This document shows, in pieces, positions 33,947 to 42,565 of a stretch of DNA of 64,000 nucleotides (positions are counted from its first letter, which is position 1; every line of letters begins with the position of its first letter). Made by a program: the position numbers and the translations under genes. The stretch lies in assembly GCA_017508975.1 (NCBI GenBank), contig JAFWQU010000013.1:1-64000 (forward strand). The letters run 5' to 3'. Under the pieces are notes generated by a model. The model worked only from the letters and a program-made list of their open reading frames with translations. It did no database searches and was not told where the DNA came from. Source of the DNA: Clostridia bacterium. GTDB lineage: Bacteria; Bacillota; Clostridia; Christensenellales; Aristaeellaceae.

Positions 33947-35125
33947 ATGACGGAAATGAATCTTCCGGAGCTGACCCTGACCCCCAAGGCGCCCGACCCC
34001 ACCCTGGCGCCCGCCGCCTCCATCCAGGAGACCGCCCCGGCTCCCGCGCAGCCGGAGGAAGAGCCCGCTCCCACCTTCGACGAGAGCCAGCTGACCGACG
34101 CCGAGCGCCGCGCGATCGACGCCTTCATCGCCAAGCTCGACGTGACCAACAACGACCACGTGCTGCTCTTCGGCTCCGAGGCCCAGCGCAAGGTCGCGGC
34201 CTTCTCGGACAGCGCCCTGGCGGCGGTCCGCACCCAGGAGACCGGCGAGGTCGGCGATATGCTGGTGCAGCTCGTGCAGGAGCTCAAGCACTTCGACCGG
34301 GACACCGACGACAAGCCCAACACCCTGCTGGAGAAGCTGGGCAGCCTCTTCACCAAGCCCGTGGACCAGCTCGAGCGCATGAAGGCCAGCTACGCGAAGG
34401 TCTCCGTCAACGTCGAGAGCATCGCCTCCTCCCTGGAGAACTACCAGGCGCAGCTGCTCAAGGACATCGCGATGTTCGAGCGGCTCTACGACGAGAACAA
34501 CGCCTATTTCCATGAACTGACGCTGTACATCATCGCCGGCGAGAAGTATCTGCAGCAGGTGCGCAGCACCGCCCTCAAGGACCTCCAGGAGGCCGCCGCG
34601 CGCAGCGGGGACGCCATGGACGCCCAGAAGGCCAACGACCTGGCCGCCCAGTGCGACCGGCTCGAGAAGAAGCTCTATGACCTGAAGCTCACCCGCCAGG
34701 TGGCCATCCAGATGGCGCCGCAGATCCGTCTGCTGCAGAACAACGACAGCATGCTCGTGGAGCGCATCCAGTCCACCCTCTCCAACACGCTGCCCCTCTG
34801 GAAGAGCCAGATGGTGCTGGCGCTGGGCCTGCACCACAGCGAGGAGGCCCTCAAGGCGCAGTCCGCGGTGACCGACATGACCAACGAGCTCCTGCGCCGC
34901 AACGCCGAGAAGCTCAAGATCGGCACCGTCGAGACCGCCCGCGAGGCCGAGCGCGGCATCATCGACATCGAGACGCTGGTGGAGACCAACCAGTCGCTCA
35001 TCGACACCATCAACGAGGTGCTCAGCATCCAGCGCGAGGGCCGCACCAAGCGCATCGAGGCCGAGAAGCAGCTCTACCGCATGGAAAACGAGCTGCGGCA
35101 GAAGCTGCTGGAGACCCACGCCTGA
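33947..35125 (+). CDS. telA: TelA-family toxic anion resistance protein
   Basis: 392-aa cytoplasmic helical protein of the TelA/KlaA family, linked to tellurite and cell-envelope stress, mechanism unclear. Pro/Ala-rich N-terminal 40 residues, then FDESQLTDAERRAIDAFIAK, the long coiled-coil body (LGSLFTKPVDQLERMKASYA), and QVAIQMAPQIRLLQNND with MVLALGLHHSEEALKAQ near the end. Same operon as the XpaC-like gene. Confidence 0.92.
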   Translation: MTEMNLPELTLTPKAPDPTLAPAASIQETAPAPAQPEEEPAPTFDESQLTDAERRAIDAFIAKLDVTNNDHVLLFGSEAQRKVAAFSDSALAAVRTQETGEVGDMLVQLVQELKHFDRDTDDKPNTLLEKLGSLFTKPVDQLERMKASYAKVSVNVESIASSLENYQAQLLKDIAMFERLYDENNAYFHELTLYIIAGEKYLQQVRSTALKDLQEAAARSGDAMDAQKANDLAAQCDRLEKKLYDLKLTRQVAIQMAPQIRLLQNNDSMLVERIQSTLSNTLPLWKSQMVLALGLHHSEEALKAQSAVTDMTNELLRRNAEKLKIGTVETAREAERGIIDIETLVETNQSLIDTINEVLSIQREGRTKRIEAEKQLYRMENELRQKLLETHA

Positions 35126-35173
35126 TTTTAGCTTGTCCTGTCTGTTTTCTTCCGGAACATGGGTTTTGACAGG

Positions 35174-35228
35174 GAGATTTCGCGCCTGCGGGCGCGACCA
35201 GGGCTTTCCGATCGCCCTGGACCTTCGG
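35174..35228 (-). repeat. Dispersed double-hairpin repeat, core only
   Basis: Reverse copy: AGATTTCGCGCC-TGCG-GGCGCG, then CCAGGGC/GCCCTGG stem and CCTTCGG. No recognisable terminal inverted repeats; it follows the telA stop by about 50 bases. Confidence 0.85.
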
Positions 35229-35276
35229 GTCCACCTTGTTGAAGATGTCTGTGTTTCAGCGGGAGAAGCGTATCTG

Positions 35277-35309
35277 CCGGACGTCTCCCGCGAGCCGTCC
35301 GGATTTTTC
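35277..35309 (+). terminator. Weak intrinsic terminator before coaE
   Basis: CCGGAC (35277-35282) pairs with GTCCGG (35297-35302) and ATTTTT follows. It probably ends the xpaC-telA transcript. Confidence 0.55.
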
Positions 35310-35335
35310 CTTTACAGAGGGAAGGAGGCTGTTCC

Positions 35336-35959
35336 ATGCGCGTCATCGGTCTGACCGGCGGCATCGCCTGCGGGAAAAGCACCGTCTCGTCCAGCCTGCG
35401 CGGGATGGGCCTGTGCGTGATCGACGGGGACGAGCTCTCCCGGCGGCTGACCGCCCCAGGCGGCGCGGCGCTGCCCGCGATCCGGGAGGCCTTCGGGCCG
35501 GAGGTGTTTCTGCCGGACGGGCAGTTGAACCGGCGGGAGCTCGGCCGGCGGGTGTTCGGCCACCCGGAGGCCCTGGCGGCGCTGGATACCCTGATGGAGC
35601 CGCCGCTCTTTGAGCTGATCCACGCGGAGCTGGCCGCCGCCCGCGCCCGGGGCGAGGCTCTGGCCGTCCTGGACATGCCGCTTCTCTATGAGAAGGGGCT
35701 GGACCGCCTCTGCGACACGGTCTGGTGCGTCTCCGTGCCCGAGGAGGTGCAGATCCGGCGTCTGGCCGAGCGCGACGGCTTCTCCCGGGAGGAGGCGCTC
35801 GCCCGCATCCGCAGCCAGATGCCCACGGCGGAGAAGGCTGCCCGGGCGGATCTGGTGATTGACACAGATCACCCGATCGGGTACACTGACAGCATGCTTC
35901 CGGGCCTGGTAGCGCGGGAGCTGGAGAGGGAGGAGCACCCGCATGCAGCCACCGATTGA
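35336..35959 (+). CDS. coaE: Dephospho-CoA kinase
   Basis: 207-aa kinase catalysing the last step of CoA synthesis. P-loop GLTGGIACGKST at residues 5-16, the DGDELSRRLTAPGGAAL acceptor region, the conserved LDMPLLYEKGLDRLCD and the Lid region AERDGFSREEALARI. GGAAGGAGG precedes ATG. Its end overlaps the start of the transglycosylase gene by 17 bases. Confidence 0.95.
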   Translation: MRVIGLTGGIACGKSTVSSSLRGMGLCVIDGDELSRRLTAPGGAALPAIREAFGPEVFLPDGQLNRRELGRRVFGHPEALAALDTLMEPPLFELIHAELAAARARGEALAVLDMPLLYEKGLDRLCDTVWCVSVPEEVQIRRLAERDGFSREEALARIRSQMPTAEKAARADLVIDTDHPIGYTDSMLPGLVARELEREEHPHAATD

Positions 35960-36746
35960 GCGCCATCGCCGCGCCGCGCAGCCGCCGGAGGGAATCAGCC
36001 GCAGTTCGCACGCGCGCACCGATCTGAGCCGGCGCGCCCCCGGAGAGCCCGCGCCGCGCCGCCGGCGCGCCCCGCGCGTCCCGTCCTGGCTCACCGGCTG
36101 CCTGGTCGGCGTGCTGGTCGTCTCCCTGGCGCTCTTCGCGGCGGAGCAGCTCATGCGCGGCTACCTGGCCCGCGTCCAGGCCGAGAAAGAGGCGGCCTAC
36201 CGGCGCACCGTCGAGGCGCACCCCTTCTACGAGGGGGACATCAAGCGCTGGATCGGCGAGTACGCCGCGAAAAACAACCTGCACACCGCCTTCGTCGCCT
36301 CCATCATTCTCAACGAGAGCAGCTTCAGTCCCACCGCGGAATCCCGGCTGGGCGCCCGCGGCCTGATGCAGCTGATGGAGGACACCGCCCAGTGGATCAA
36401 CGACCAGTACCTCCACGAGGAGGGCTATACTTTCCGGCGGATGTACGACCCCGAGACGAACATCCGCTTCGGCTGCTGGTACCTGGGATATCTCTCCCGG
36501 CAGTTCCGCGGCGACCCCGTGGCGGTCACCGCCGCCTACCACGCCGGGCAGAACAACGTCCGCGCCTGGCTGAGCCGCCCGGAGGTCTCCCCCGACGGCA
36601 AAACCCTGGCGCTCAGCGCCATTCCCACCCAGGACACCCGCCAATACGCTGAAAGGGTGATGCGCGATTATGCGATCTATGATGCGCTTTATCTGCACGA
36701 TTTTAACCGCGGCGACACTGCTATTGTGGATCCCGCCCTGCGCTGA
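35943..36746 (+). CDS. Membrane-anchored lytic transglycosylase (SLT domain)
   Basis: 267-aa GH23-type murein transglycosylase. A basic, Pro/Arg-rich cytoplasmic N-terminus (residues 1-47) precedes one TM anchor (LTGCLVGVLVVSLALFAAE). The SLT domain has the catalytic Glu in ILNESSFSPTAESRLGARG with the LMQLM motif, then CWYLGYLSRQFRGDP and the AYHAGQNNVRAWL motif, all conserved in Slt70/MltE relatives. It cleaves the glycan strand to 1,6-anhydro ends outside the membrane. The coaE-SLT order recurs in Clostridia. Confidence 0.93.
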   Translation: MQPPIERHRRAAQPPEGISRSSHARTDLSRRAPGEPAPRRRRAPRVPSWLTGCLVGVLVVSLALFAAEQLMRGYLARVQAEKEAAYRRTVEAHPFYEGDIKRWIGEYAAKNNLHTAFVASIILNESSFSPTAESRLGARGLMQLMEDTAQWINDQYLHEEGYTFRRMYDPETNIRFGCWYLGYLSRQFRGDPVAVTAAYHAGQNNVRAWLSRPEVSPDGKTLALSAIPTQDTRQYAERVMRDYAIYDALYLHDFNRGDTAIVDPALR

Positions 36747-38244
36747 GGCGAGCAACGTCGGCTCGAGCCTGACCGTGGGCATCCAGTCGGTCAAGACCAT
36801 GGAGATCCGCCCGCTGGATCCCCTGGAGCGCGACATCCAGTCGATCTACCGGCTGATCTACGAACCGCTGGTCTATATCGACGACGAATACATGCCCCAG
36901 CCCTGCCTGGCCGAGAGCTGGATCCCCACCGGCAACGGCCGCACCTGGACCTTCAACATCCGCCGGGGCGTCACCTTCTCCGACGGCTCCCCGATGACCG
37001 CCAGCGACGTGGTCGCCACCGCAAACTACATCCTCGAGCGCGCCAAGGACGAGGTCTCCGCCGTCAAGGGGTATTACAGCAACCTGAAGTACTTCATCGA
37101 CCGCATCACCGCCACCGACGACCACACCGTGGTGGTCCGCGCCGCCAGCGGCCGCACGGGCTACGGCCTGCTCTACGCGATGACCTTCCCGATCCTCCCC
37201 GAGACGGAGGTCTCCCAGATCAACCCCCTGGGCACCGGCCCCTATATTCTCTCTGATTTCGACCCCACCAACGCCATCTACCTGGACGCGAATCCCAACT
37301 GGTGGAAGAGCATGCCGACGGTGCAGGAGATCAACTTCGTCTGCCACAACACCCAGCAGGCGGTCATGGAGAGCTATGAGTACGGCCGCGTGAAGACGAT
37401 CTTCACCCGCTCCATCGCCGCGGCGCAGTACAAGTCCGGCTCCAGCTCGCTGTCCCTCGACTACCGGACCAACCAGCTGGAAGTTCTCCTGATGAACCAG
37501 TCCTACAACAAGCTCAAGAGCCTCAAGGTGCGCCAGGCGATCATGCACGCCGTCGACCCGGACTACATCGCCTCCCACGCCTACTACGGCATGGTGCACC
37601 GCACGGACACGCCGATGATCGCCGGCACCTGGATGTATAACGACGCGGCCGCCGCGGAATTCTACTACGACCCGGAGCTCTCCCGCCAGCTGCTCGTCGA
37701 GGACGGCTGGGGCGACAGCAACGAGGACGGCATTCTCGACAAGCTCGGCGAGGACGAACAGGTGCTCGAACTCAAGCTGCGCCTGCTGGTCTATGAGGAG
37801 CCGGACAACGACGTCCGCTTCGCCGCCGCCGCGATCATCCAGGAGGAGCTGGCGGCCATCGGCATCGAGGTGGAGATCGTCACCGAGACCTACAACGGCG
37901 CCCTGACCAAGCTCGGCGCCGGATCGTTCCACCTGGCGCTGTGCTCCTTCGCCATGGACGTCTGCCCGGACCCGGGCTTCATGCTCATGTCCGGCAACAC
38001 GGGCAACTACGGCCGCTACCGCTCCAGCGCCATGGGCGACCTGTTCAAGAAGCTGCGTACCAGCGAGCAGTACGGGCCCTACCGCGACACGCTGATGGAG
38101 ATTCAGCAGCAGTACGCGGACGACTGCCCCTTCGTCTGCCTGTTCTACCGGGGCGGCACGGTGCTGACCCGCCTGATGTACACCACCGCCCGCGACGTAC
38201 GGGAGCTGGAGCTCCTGCGCGGCATCGAATCCTTCAGGCCCTGA
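36670..38244 (+). CDS. Peptide/nickel-type ABC substrate-binding protein (family 5)
   Basis: 524-aa SBP_bac_5 protein. Signal-like N-terminus MMRFICTILTAATLLLWIPP, then RPLDPLERDIQSIYRLIYEP and LAESWIPTGNGRTWTFNIRRGVTF (split), GTGPYILSDFDPTNAIYLD and MNQSYNKLKSLKVRQAIMHA, all typical. The Cys in PPCAEA has no clear lipobox. The start (36670, 36679 or 36682) lies 65-77 bases inside the transglycosylase gene, so the two are tightly overlapped; a murein-peptide or other peptide ligand would fit but is unproven. No ABC permease is adjacent. Confidence 0.88.
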   Translation: MRSMMRFICTILTAATLLLWIPPCAEASNVGSSLTVGIQSVKTMEIRPLDPLERDIQSIYRLIYEPLVYIDDEYMPQPCLAESWIPTGNGRTWTFNIRRGVTFSDGSPMTASDVVATANYILERAKDEVSAVKGYYSNLKYFIDRITATDDHTVVVRAASGRTGYGLLYAMTFPILPETEVSQINPLGTGPYILSDFDPTNAIYLDANPNWWKSMPTVQEINFVCHNTQQAVMESYEYGRVKTIFTRSIAAAQYKSGSSSLSLDYRTNQLEVLLMNQSYNKLKSLKVRQAIMHAVDPDYIASHAYYGMVHRTDTPMIAGTWMYNDAAAAEFYYDPELSRQLLVEDGWGDSNEDGILDKLGEDEQVLELKLRLLVYEEPDNDVRFAAAAIIQEELAAIGIEVEIVTETYNGALTKLGAGSFHLALCSFAMDVCPDPGFMLMSGNTGNYGRYRSSAMGDLFKKLRTSEQYGPYRDTLMEIQQQYADDCPFVCLFYRGGTVLTRLMYTTARDVRELELLRGIESFRP

Positions 38245-38284
38245 ATCCATAACCGCACAGACCTATAGAAAGAAGGCTCACCCG

Positions 38285-39229
38285 ATGGACTGGATGGAGT
38301 GGGTAGTGCACACCACCACCGCGGCGGCGGACGCCGTCAGCGACCTGCTGATCCGCGCCGGCAGCACCGGCACCATGGTCGAGGACCGGGCAGACATCCC
38401 CGACCCCGAACACCCCAACGGCTACTGGGAGATCATCGACCCCGCGCTGATCGAGGCGATGCCCGAGGACGTGCTCGTCCACGGCTGGTTCGAGCCCGGG
38501 CCGGAGCTTCCGGACACGCTCGCGGCTCTCAAGGCGGACCTGGAGCAGCTGCGCGGCCGGATCGCCTGCGACCCCGGCACCCTCGCCGTGGACACCCTGC
38601 AGGTGCACGACCAGGACTGGTCGGAGGTCTGGAAGCAGTTCTACAAGCCCTTCCGCGCCGGCAAAACCCTCGTGGTCAAGCCCACCTGGGAGACCTGGGA
38701 CGCGCAGCCCGGCGACAGGGTCATCGAGCTGGACCCGGGCATGGCCTTCGGCAGCGGCACCCATGAGACGACCGGCCTGTGCCTGGCGCTCCTCGAGGAG
38801 ACGCTGCAGGGCGGCGAGGCTGTGATCGACGTGGGCACCGGCAGCGGTATCCTCGCCATCGGCGCGGCGCTGCTGGGCGCGCGGGACGTCCTGGCCATCG
38901 ACATCGACCCCGACGCCGTGCGCGTGGCGGAGGAGAACGTCGCGCACAATGGCCTGCAGGACCGGGTCCGGGTCGTCCGGGGCAATCTGCTGGACAAGCA
39001 GGACGCCGTCTGCGAGGTCTGCGTCGCGAACATCATCGCCGACGTGATCTGCGCCTTCGCGGAGCCGCTGCGGCAGCACATCGCGCCCGGCGGCTGGTTC
39101 ATCTGCTCCGGGATCCTGCTGGCCCGCGAGGAGGAGGTCGTCCGGCGGCTGGAGGAGACCGGCTACCGGATCACCGACATCCGCCGCCGGGGCGAGTGGG
39201 TGGCCATCCGCAGCCGGAGGGGTGAATAA
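38285..39229 (+). CDS. prmA: Ribosomal protein L11 methyltransferase
   Basis: 314-aa SAM-dependent enzyme that trimethylates L11. N-terminal recognition domain (residues 1-100), then the diagnostic DPGMAFGSGTHETTGLCLA and the SAM motif VIDVGTGSGILAIGAALLGA, with VANIIADVI later. AAAGAAGG lies before ATG. Ends with an overlap of one base to rsmE; the pair prmA-rsmE-mtaB is a common Firmicute cluster (often after dnaJ, absent here). Confidence 0.95.
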   Translation: MDWMEWVVHTTTAAADAVSDLLIRAGSTGTMVEDRADIPDPEHPNGYWEIIDPALIEAMPEDVLVHGWFEPGPELPDTLAALKADLEQLRGRIACDPGTLAVDTLQVHDQDWSEVWKQFYKPFRAGKTLVVKPTWETWDAQPGDRVIELDPGMAFGSGTHETTGLCLALLEETLQGGEAVIDVGTGSGILAIGAALLGARDVLAIDIDPDAVRVAEENVAHNGLQDRVRVVRGNLLDKQDAVCEVCVANIIADVICAFAEPLRQHIAPGGWFICSGILLAREEEVVRRLEETGYRITDIRRRGEWVAIRSRRGE

Positions 39230-39966
39230 TGCACCGCTTTTTTCTGGAGACCGCGCCGCAGCCCGGCGCGGAGGTGCCGCTGACCCCTGAGGACGCGCAC
39301 CACGCCTGCCAGGTCCTGCGCATGCAGCCCGGGGAGACGGCGGAACTGCTCTCGGGCGGCGCGCGTTTCCTCGCGGAGGCGGTTTCGATCGGTCCGAAGG
39401 AGGCTGTCTTCCGCGTGCTGGAGCCGCTGCCCTCCACCGAGCCCGCGCTGCGGGTCACGCTCTTCCAGGGGCTGCCCAAGGCGGACAAGATGGACTGGAT
39501 CGTGCAGAAGGCAGTGGAGCTCGGCGCGGCGGCCGTCGTCCCGGTGGCGATGGAGCGCTGCGTGGTGAAGCTGGACCGCAAGGACGCCGCGCGCCGGCAG
39601 GAGCGCTGGCAGCGCATCGCCCGGGAGGCCTGCAAGCAGTCCGGGCGCTGTGAGGAGCCCGCGGTCGGCCTGCCCCTGACGCTCGGCGCGCTCTGCGCAG
39701 AGCTCCGGAGCTTCGAGGCCGCGGTGGTGCCCTGGGAGGAGGCGCAGGGGCTGAGTCTCCCCCGCTTCCGCGCGGAGCACCCCGAAGTGCGGCGCCTGGC
39801 CGTGGTCATTGGCCCCGAGGGCGGCATCGCGCCCAGGGAGATCGACGTCCTGCGGGAGGCGGGCGCGCTGCCCGTGACCCTGGGGCCGCGCATTCTGCGC
39901 ACGGAGACCGCGGGGCTGGCCAGCCTCGCCGCCCTGATGGCGCTGTGGGGGGAGATGGAAGCGTGA
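39229..39966 (+). CDS. rsmE: 16S rRNA m3U1498 methyltransferase
   Basis: 245-aa SPOUT-fold methyltransferase. N-terminal PUA-like domain (HRFFLETAPQPGAEV, HACQVLRMQPGE), and the knotted C-terminal domain with QGLPKADKMDWIVQKAVELG, VVIGPEGGIAPREIDVL and LGPRILRTETAGLASLAALM. Its stop overlaps the GTG of mtaB. Confidence 0.95.
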   Translation: MHRFFLETAPQPGAEVPLTPEDAHHACQVLRMQPGETAELLSGGARFLAEAVSIGPKEAVFRVLEPLPSTEPALRVTLFQGLPKADKMDWIVQKAVELGAAAVVPVAMERCVVKLDRKDAARRQERWQRIAREACKQSGRCEEPAVGLPLTLGALCAELRSFEAAVVPWEEAQGLSLPRFRAEHPEVRRLAVVIGPEGGIAPREIDVLREAGALPVTLGPRILRTETAGLASLAALMALWGEMEA

Positions 39967-41255
39967 GCAGAACCGTTGCCTTTCACACCCTGGGCTGCAA
40001 GGTCAATCAGTACGACTCCCAGGCCATGCTGGAGCTTTTCCGCGCCGCGGGCTACCAGGCGGTCCCCTTCGACGGCCCCGCGGACGTCTATGTGATCAAC
40101 ACCTGCACGGTGACCGGCGTCGGGGACAAGAAATCCCTGCAGCTCGCCCGCCGCGTCCGGCGGGAGCATCCGGAGAGCGCGCTGGTGCTCTGCGGCTGCC
40201 TCGCGCAGCGCCGGGGCGAGGAGCTGCTCGCGGAGGGCGCCTCCCTCGTTCTCGGGACCCAAGCGCGGGCGCAGATCGTGCCGCTCCTGGAGCACGTGCG
40301 GACGGAGGGCAAGCCGCTGTGCGCCGTCGAGCCGCTGCGCGAAGGGCTCCCCTACGAGCCCCTGCGCATCCACGGCCAGGAGGAGCACACCCGCGCCACA
40401 CTCAAAATCCAGGAGGGCTGCAACAACCGCTGCACCTACTGCGTGATCCCCAGCGTCCGCGGGCCGATCCGCTCCCGGCCGCCGGAGGATATCGCCCGGG
40501 AGGCCCGCGCGCTGACCGAGGCCGGGTTCCCGGAGCTGGTGCTCACCGGCATCCATCTGACCAGCTACGGCCGCGACCTGGGCCGGGACATCGGGCTGCT
40601 GGACGCCCTGCGCGCGATCCACGGGCTCCCGGAACTCCGGCGCATCCGGCTGGGAAGCCTGGAGCCGAACGTCGCCAGCGCCGCCTTTGTGGAAGGCCTC
40701 GCGGCGATGCCGAAGGTCTGTCCGCAGTTCCACCTGGCGCTGCAGTCCGGCAGCGATTCCGTGCTGCGGCGCATGGCCCGGCGCTACAACATGCGGATGT
40801 ACCGCGAGGCCGCCGCGCGGCTGCGGGAGGCTTTCCCGGACTGCGCGCTGACCACGGACATCCTCACAGGCTTCCCCGGGGAGACCGAGGCGGAGTTCCG
40901 GGAGACCTGCGAGGCCGTGCGGGAGCTGGCCTTCGCGCGGATCCACGTCTTCCCCTATTCGCCCCGCGAGGGCACGCCAGCCGCCACCATGCCCGGGCAG
41001 TTGTCCCGCGGTGAGAAGGAGGCCCGCGCCCGCGAGCTGATCCGCATCGGGCGCGAGGTGGGCCGTCTCTGGCGCACCCGCTGGCTCGGCCGCACGGACA
41101 CGGTGCTCGTCGAGGACCACGCCGGCGGCTACACGCCCGCCTACATTCCCGTTCAGCTCCCGCCGGAGTCCGCGGCCCCCGCCGGAAGCCTCGTCACCGT
41201 CCGCCTGACCGCCCTCACCGAGGAGGGCATGCTGGGCGAGATTGTCCCCGAATAA
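39963..41255 (+). CDS. mtaB: tRNA t6A37 C2-methylthiotransferase
   Basis: 430-aa radical-SAM enzyme that makes ms2t6A in tRNA. N-terminal MTTase domain with its three Cys (LGCKVNQYDS, NTCTV, CGCLAQ), the radical-SAM triad CNNRCTYC in the middle and a C-terminal TRAM-like domain (LVEDHAGGYTPAYIPVQLP). GTG start 39963 overlaps the rsmE TGA (GTGA), so translation is coupled. Confidence 0.94.
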   Translation: MSRTVAFHTLGCKVNQYDSQAMLELFRAAGYQAVPFDGPADVYVINTCTVTGVGDKKSLQLARRVRREHPESALVLCGCLAQRRGEELLAEGASLVLGTQARAQIVPLLEHVRTEGKPLCAVEPLREGLPYEPLRIHGQEEHTRATLKIQEGCNNRCTYCVIPSVRGPIRSRPPEDIAREARALTEAGFPELVLTGIHLTSYGRDLGRDIGLLDALRAIHGLPELRRIRLGSLEPNVASAAFVEGLAAMPKVCPQFHLALQSGSDSVLRRMARRYNMRMYREAAARLREAFPDCALTTDILTGFPGETEAEFRETCEAVRELAFARIHVFPYSPREGTPAATMPGQLSRGEKEARARELIRIGREVGRLWRTRWLGRTDTVLVEDHAGGYTPAYIPVQLPPESAAPAGSLVTVRLTALTEEGMLGEIVPE

Positions 41256-41292
41256 TTCTGCGTAAGAGCAGCATTCCAGGCAAGGGGAATCA

Positions 41293-41368
41293 CCCGAAGG
41301 TCCAGGGCGATCGGAAAGCCGCCAGTCCGGCTGCGGACCTGGTCGCGGCCCGCAGGCCGCGAAATCTC
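41293..41368 (+). repeat. Dispersed double-hairpin repeat with third hairpin
   Basis: CCGAAGGTCC, CCAGGGC stem carrying the inserted CCAGTCCGGC hairpin, then CGCGGCC/GGCCGCG and AAATCTC. It lies between mtaB and the HIT gene. Confidence 0.85.
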
Positions 41369-41422
41369 CTTGTCAAAATCCTGCACTCATAACTGTAAAA
41401 AGTATAAAAAGGAGGATTCCCC

Positions 41423-41764
41423 ATGTCTGACTGTCTGTTCTGCAAGATCATCGCCGGCGAGATCCCCTCGACGAAAGTCTACGAGGATGAGCAGGTCTTC
41501 GCCTTCCGCGACATCCATCCCATGGCGCCCACCCATGTGCTGGTTGTGCCGCGCACGCACCTCGCCTCCCTGGCGGAGGCCGGGAGCGCCACGGACGCCG
41601 TGCTGGCCGCCTGCCTGCGCGCCTGCGCGAAGATCGCCGCCCAGGAGGGCCTCACCAACGGCTTCCGCGTCGTCTCCAACTGCGGTCCCGACGCCTGCCA
41701 GAGCGTGCAGCACCTGCACTTCCACGTCCTCGGCGGCAAGCAGATGAGCGACGGGATGGCGTGA
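41423..41764 (+). CDS. HIT-family protein (HinT-like nucleotide hydrolase)
   Basis: 113-aa histidine-triad protein that hydrolyses purine phosphoramidates such as AMP-lysine. Opens CLFCKIIAGEIPSTKVYEDE, contains PMAPTHVLVVPRTH and the catalytic triad HLHFHVLGG. Cys pair near the N-terminus could hold zinc with other ligands. AAGGAGG lies 9 bases before ATG. A single gene, ended by a repeat-derived hairpin. Confidence 0.94.
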   Translation: MSDCLFCKIIAGEIPSTKVYEDEQVFAFRDIHPMAPTHVLVVPRTHLASLAEAGSATDAVLAACLRACAKIAAQEGLTNGFRVVSNCGPDACQSVQHLHFHVLGGKQMSDGMA

Positions 41765-41789
41765 AGCTGATTCACATTGGGAAAACAGC

Positions 41790-41827
41790 AAGGGGATTTC
41801 GCGGCCTGCTGATGCGGAATCCCTTTT
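41790..41827 (+). terminator. Terminator-like hairpin built from a repeat remnant
   Basis: 41790-41802 pairs with 41814-41826 (13 bp with two G:T pairs) and the T-run lies at the end of the stem. The left arm and loop (GGATTTCGCGGCCTG) are identical to the end of the dispersed repeat, but the rest of the repeat is gone. Confidence 0.55.
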
Positions 41828-41950
41828 CAATTTGCATGTTTTGTGAGATAATCAACGTTAGCTGGGAACAAAGCTTGGAATCTGAACGCCATATAGTCAA
41901 TAATCTGGCGGCGAGCGGCGATCCCTATTAGCAAATGGAGGATTGTTGCT

Positions 41951-42529
41951 ATGAAGAGGGCTTTCGCTTTACTGCTATTTGTTGCTTTACTCTTCTCCAT
42001 TGCCTATGCAGAATCTGTAACTCGTATGGAGTATCGGCTTTCTTTTAAGGATGCATACATTGACGGGCTCTATACCGGGGAGATCCAGGGTGGTATTCCT
42101 CAAGGCTTTGGCATCTTTGAAGCGCAGAGTCCTGATGGCACAAATTGCCATTACATTGGTGAATGGAAAGATGGCCTGATGTCAGGTCAGGGTTCGACTT
42201 ATTGGAGCAATGGATCAATAGAAATCGGGGAATATAAAGAAGGCCGTTTTCTGTCGGGCAGGTTTAACTATAATGGTCTACAGTTAATCAAAGCTTCTGT
42301 TTCCGGAGAAGAGACTTTGAATCCATTCTGGATCTCAACAATCACATATCGAGTTAAGAATCATGATATCACTCAAGGAGCATTCATTGGTAATCAAAAT
42401 TCAAAAGTCTATCATCGCTTTGATTGTGATTCAGTTCGAGAAATGAAAGAAAAGAATAAAGTCGAATTCACATCAAAGCAGGAAGCCGAGGAAGCAGGAT
42501 ACAGACCTTGCAGAAACTGCAACCCATAA
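41951..42529 (+). CDS. Secreted MORN-repeat protein with Ada-like zinc-binding end
   Basis: 192-aa protein with a signal peptide (MKRAFALLLFVALLFSIAYA), two to three MORN-type repeats (YTGEIQGGIPQGFGIF, YIGEWKDGLMSGQGSTYW, EIGEYKEGRF) and a C-terminal domain NSKVYHRFDCDSVREMKEK through AGYRPCRNCNP, which resembles the small Cys-rich metal-binding domain seen in Ada and at the ends of secreted nucleases. No nuclease part is present. Codon use is AT-rich, unlike its neighbours. GGAGG precedes ATG. Function unknown. Confidence 0.75.
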   Translation: MKRAFALLLFVALLFSIAYAESVTRMEYRLSFKDAYIDGLYTGEIQGGIPQGFGIFEAQSPDGTNCHYIGEWKDGLMSGQGSTYWSNGSIEIGEYKEGRFLSGRFNYNGLQLIKASVSGEETLNPFWISTITYRVKNHDITQGAFIGNQNSKVYHRFDCDSVREMKEKNKVEFTSKQEAEEAGYRPCRNCNP

Positions 42530-42565
42530 ATCCTGTTGTTTGGGATAAATGATGGGGGTTCATAT

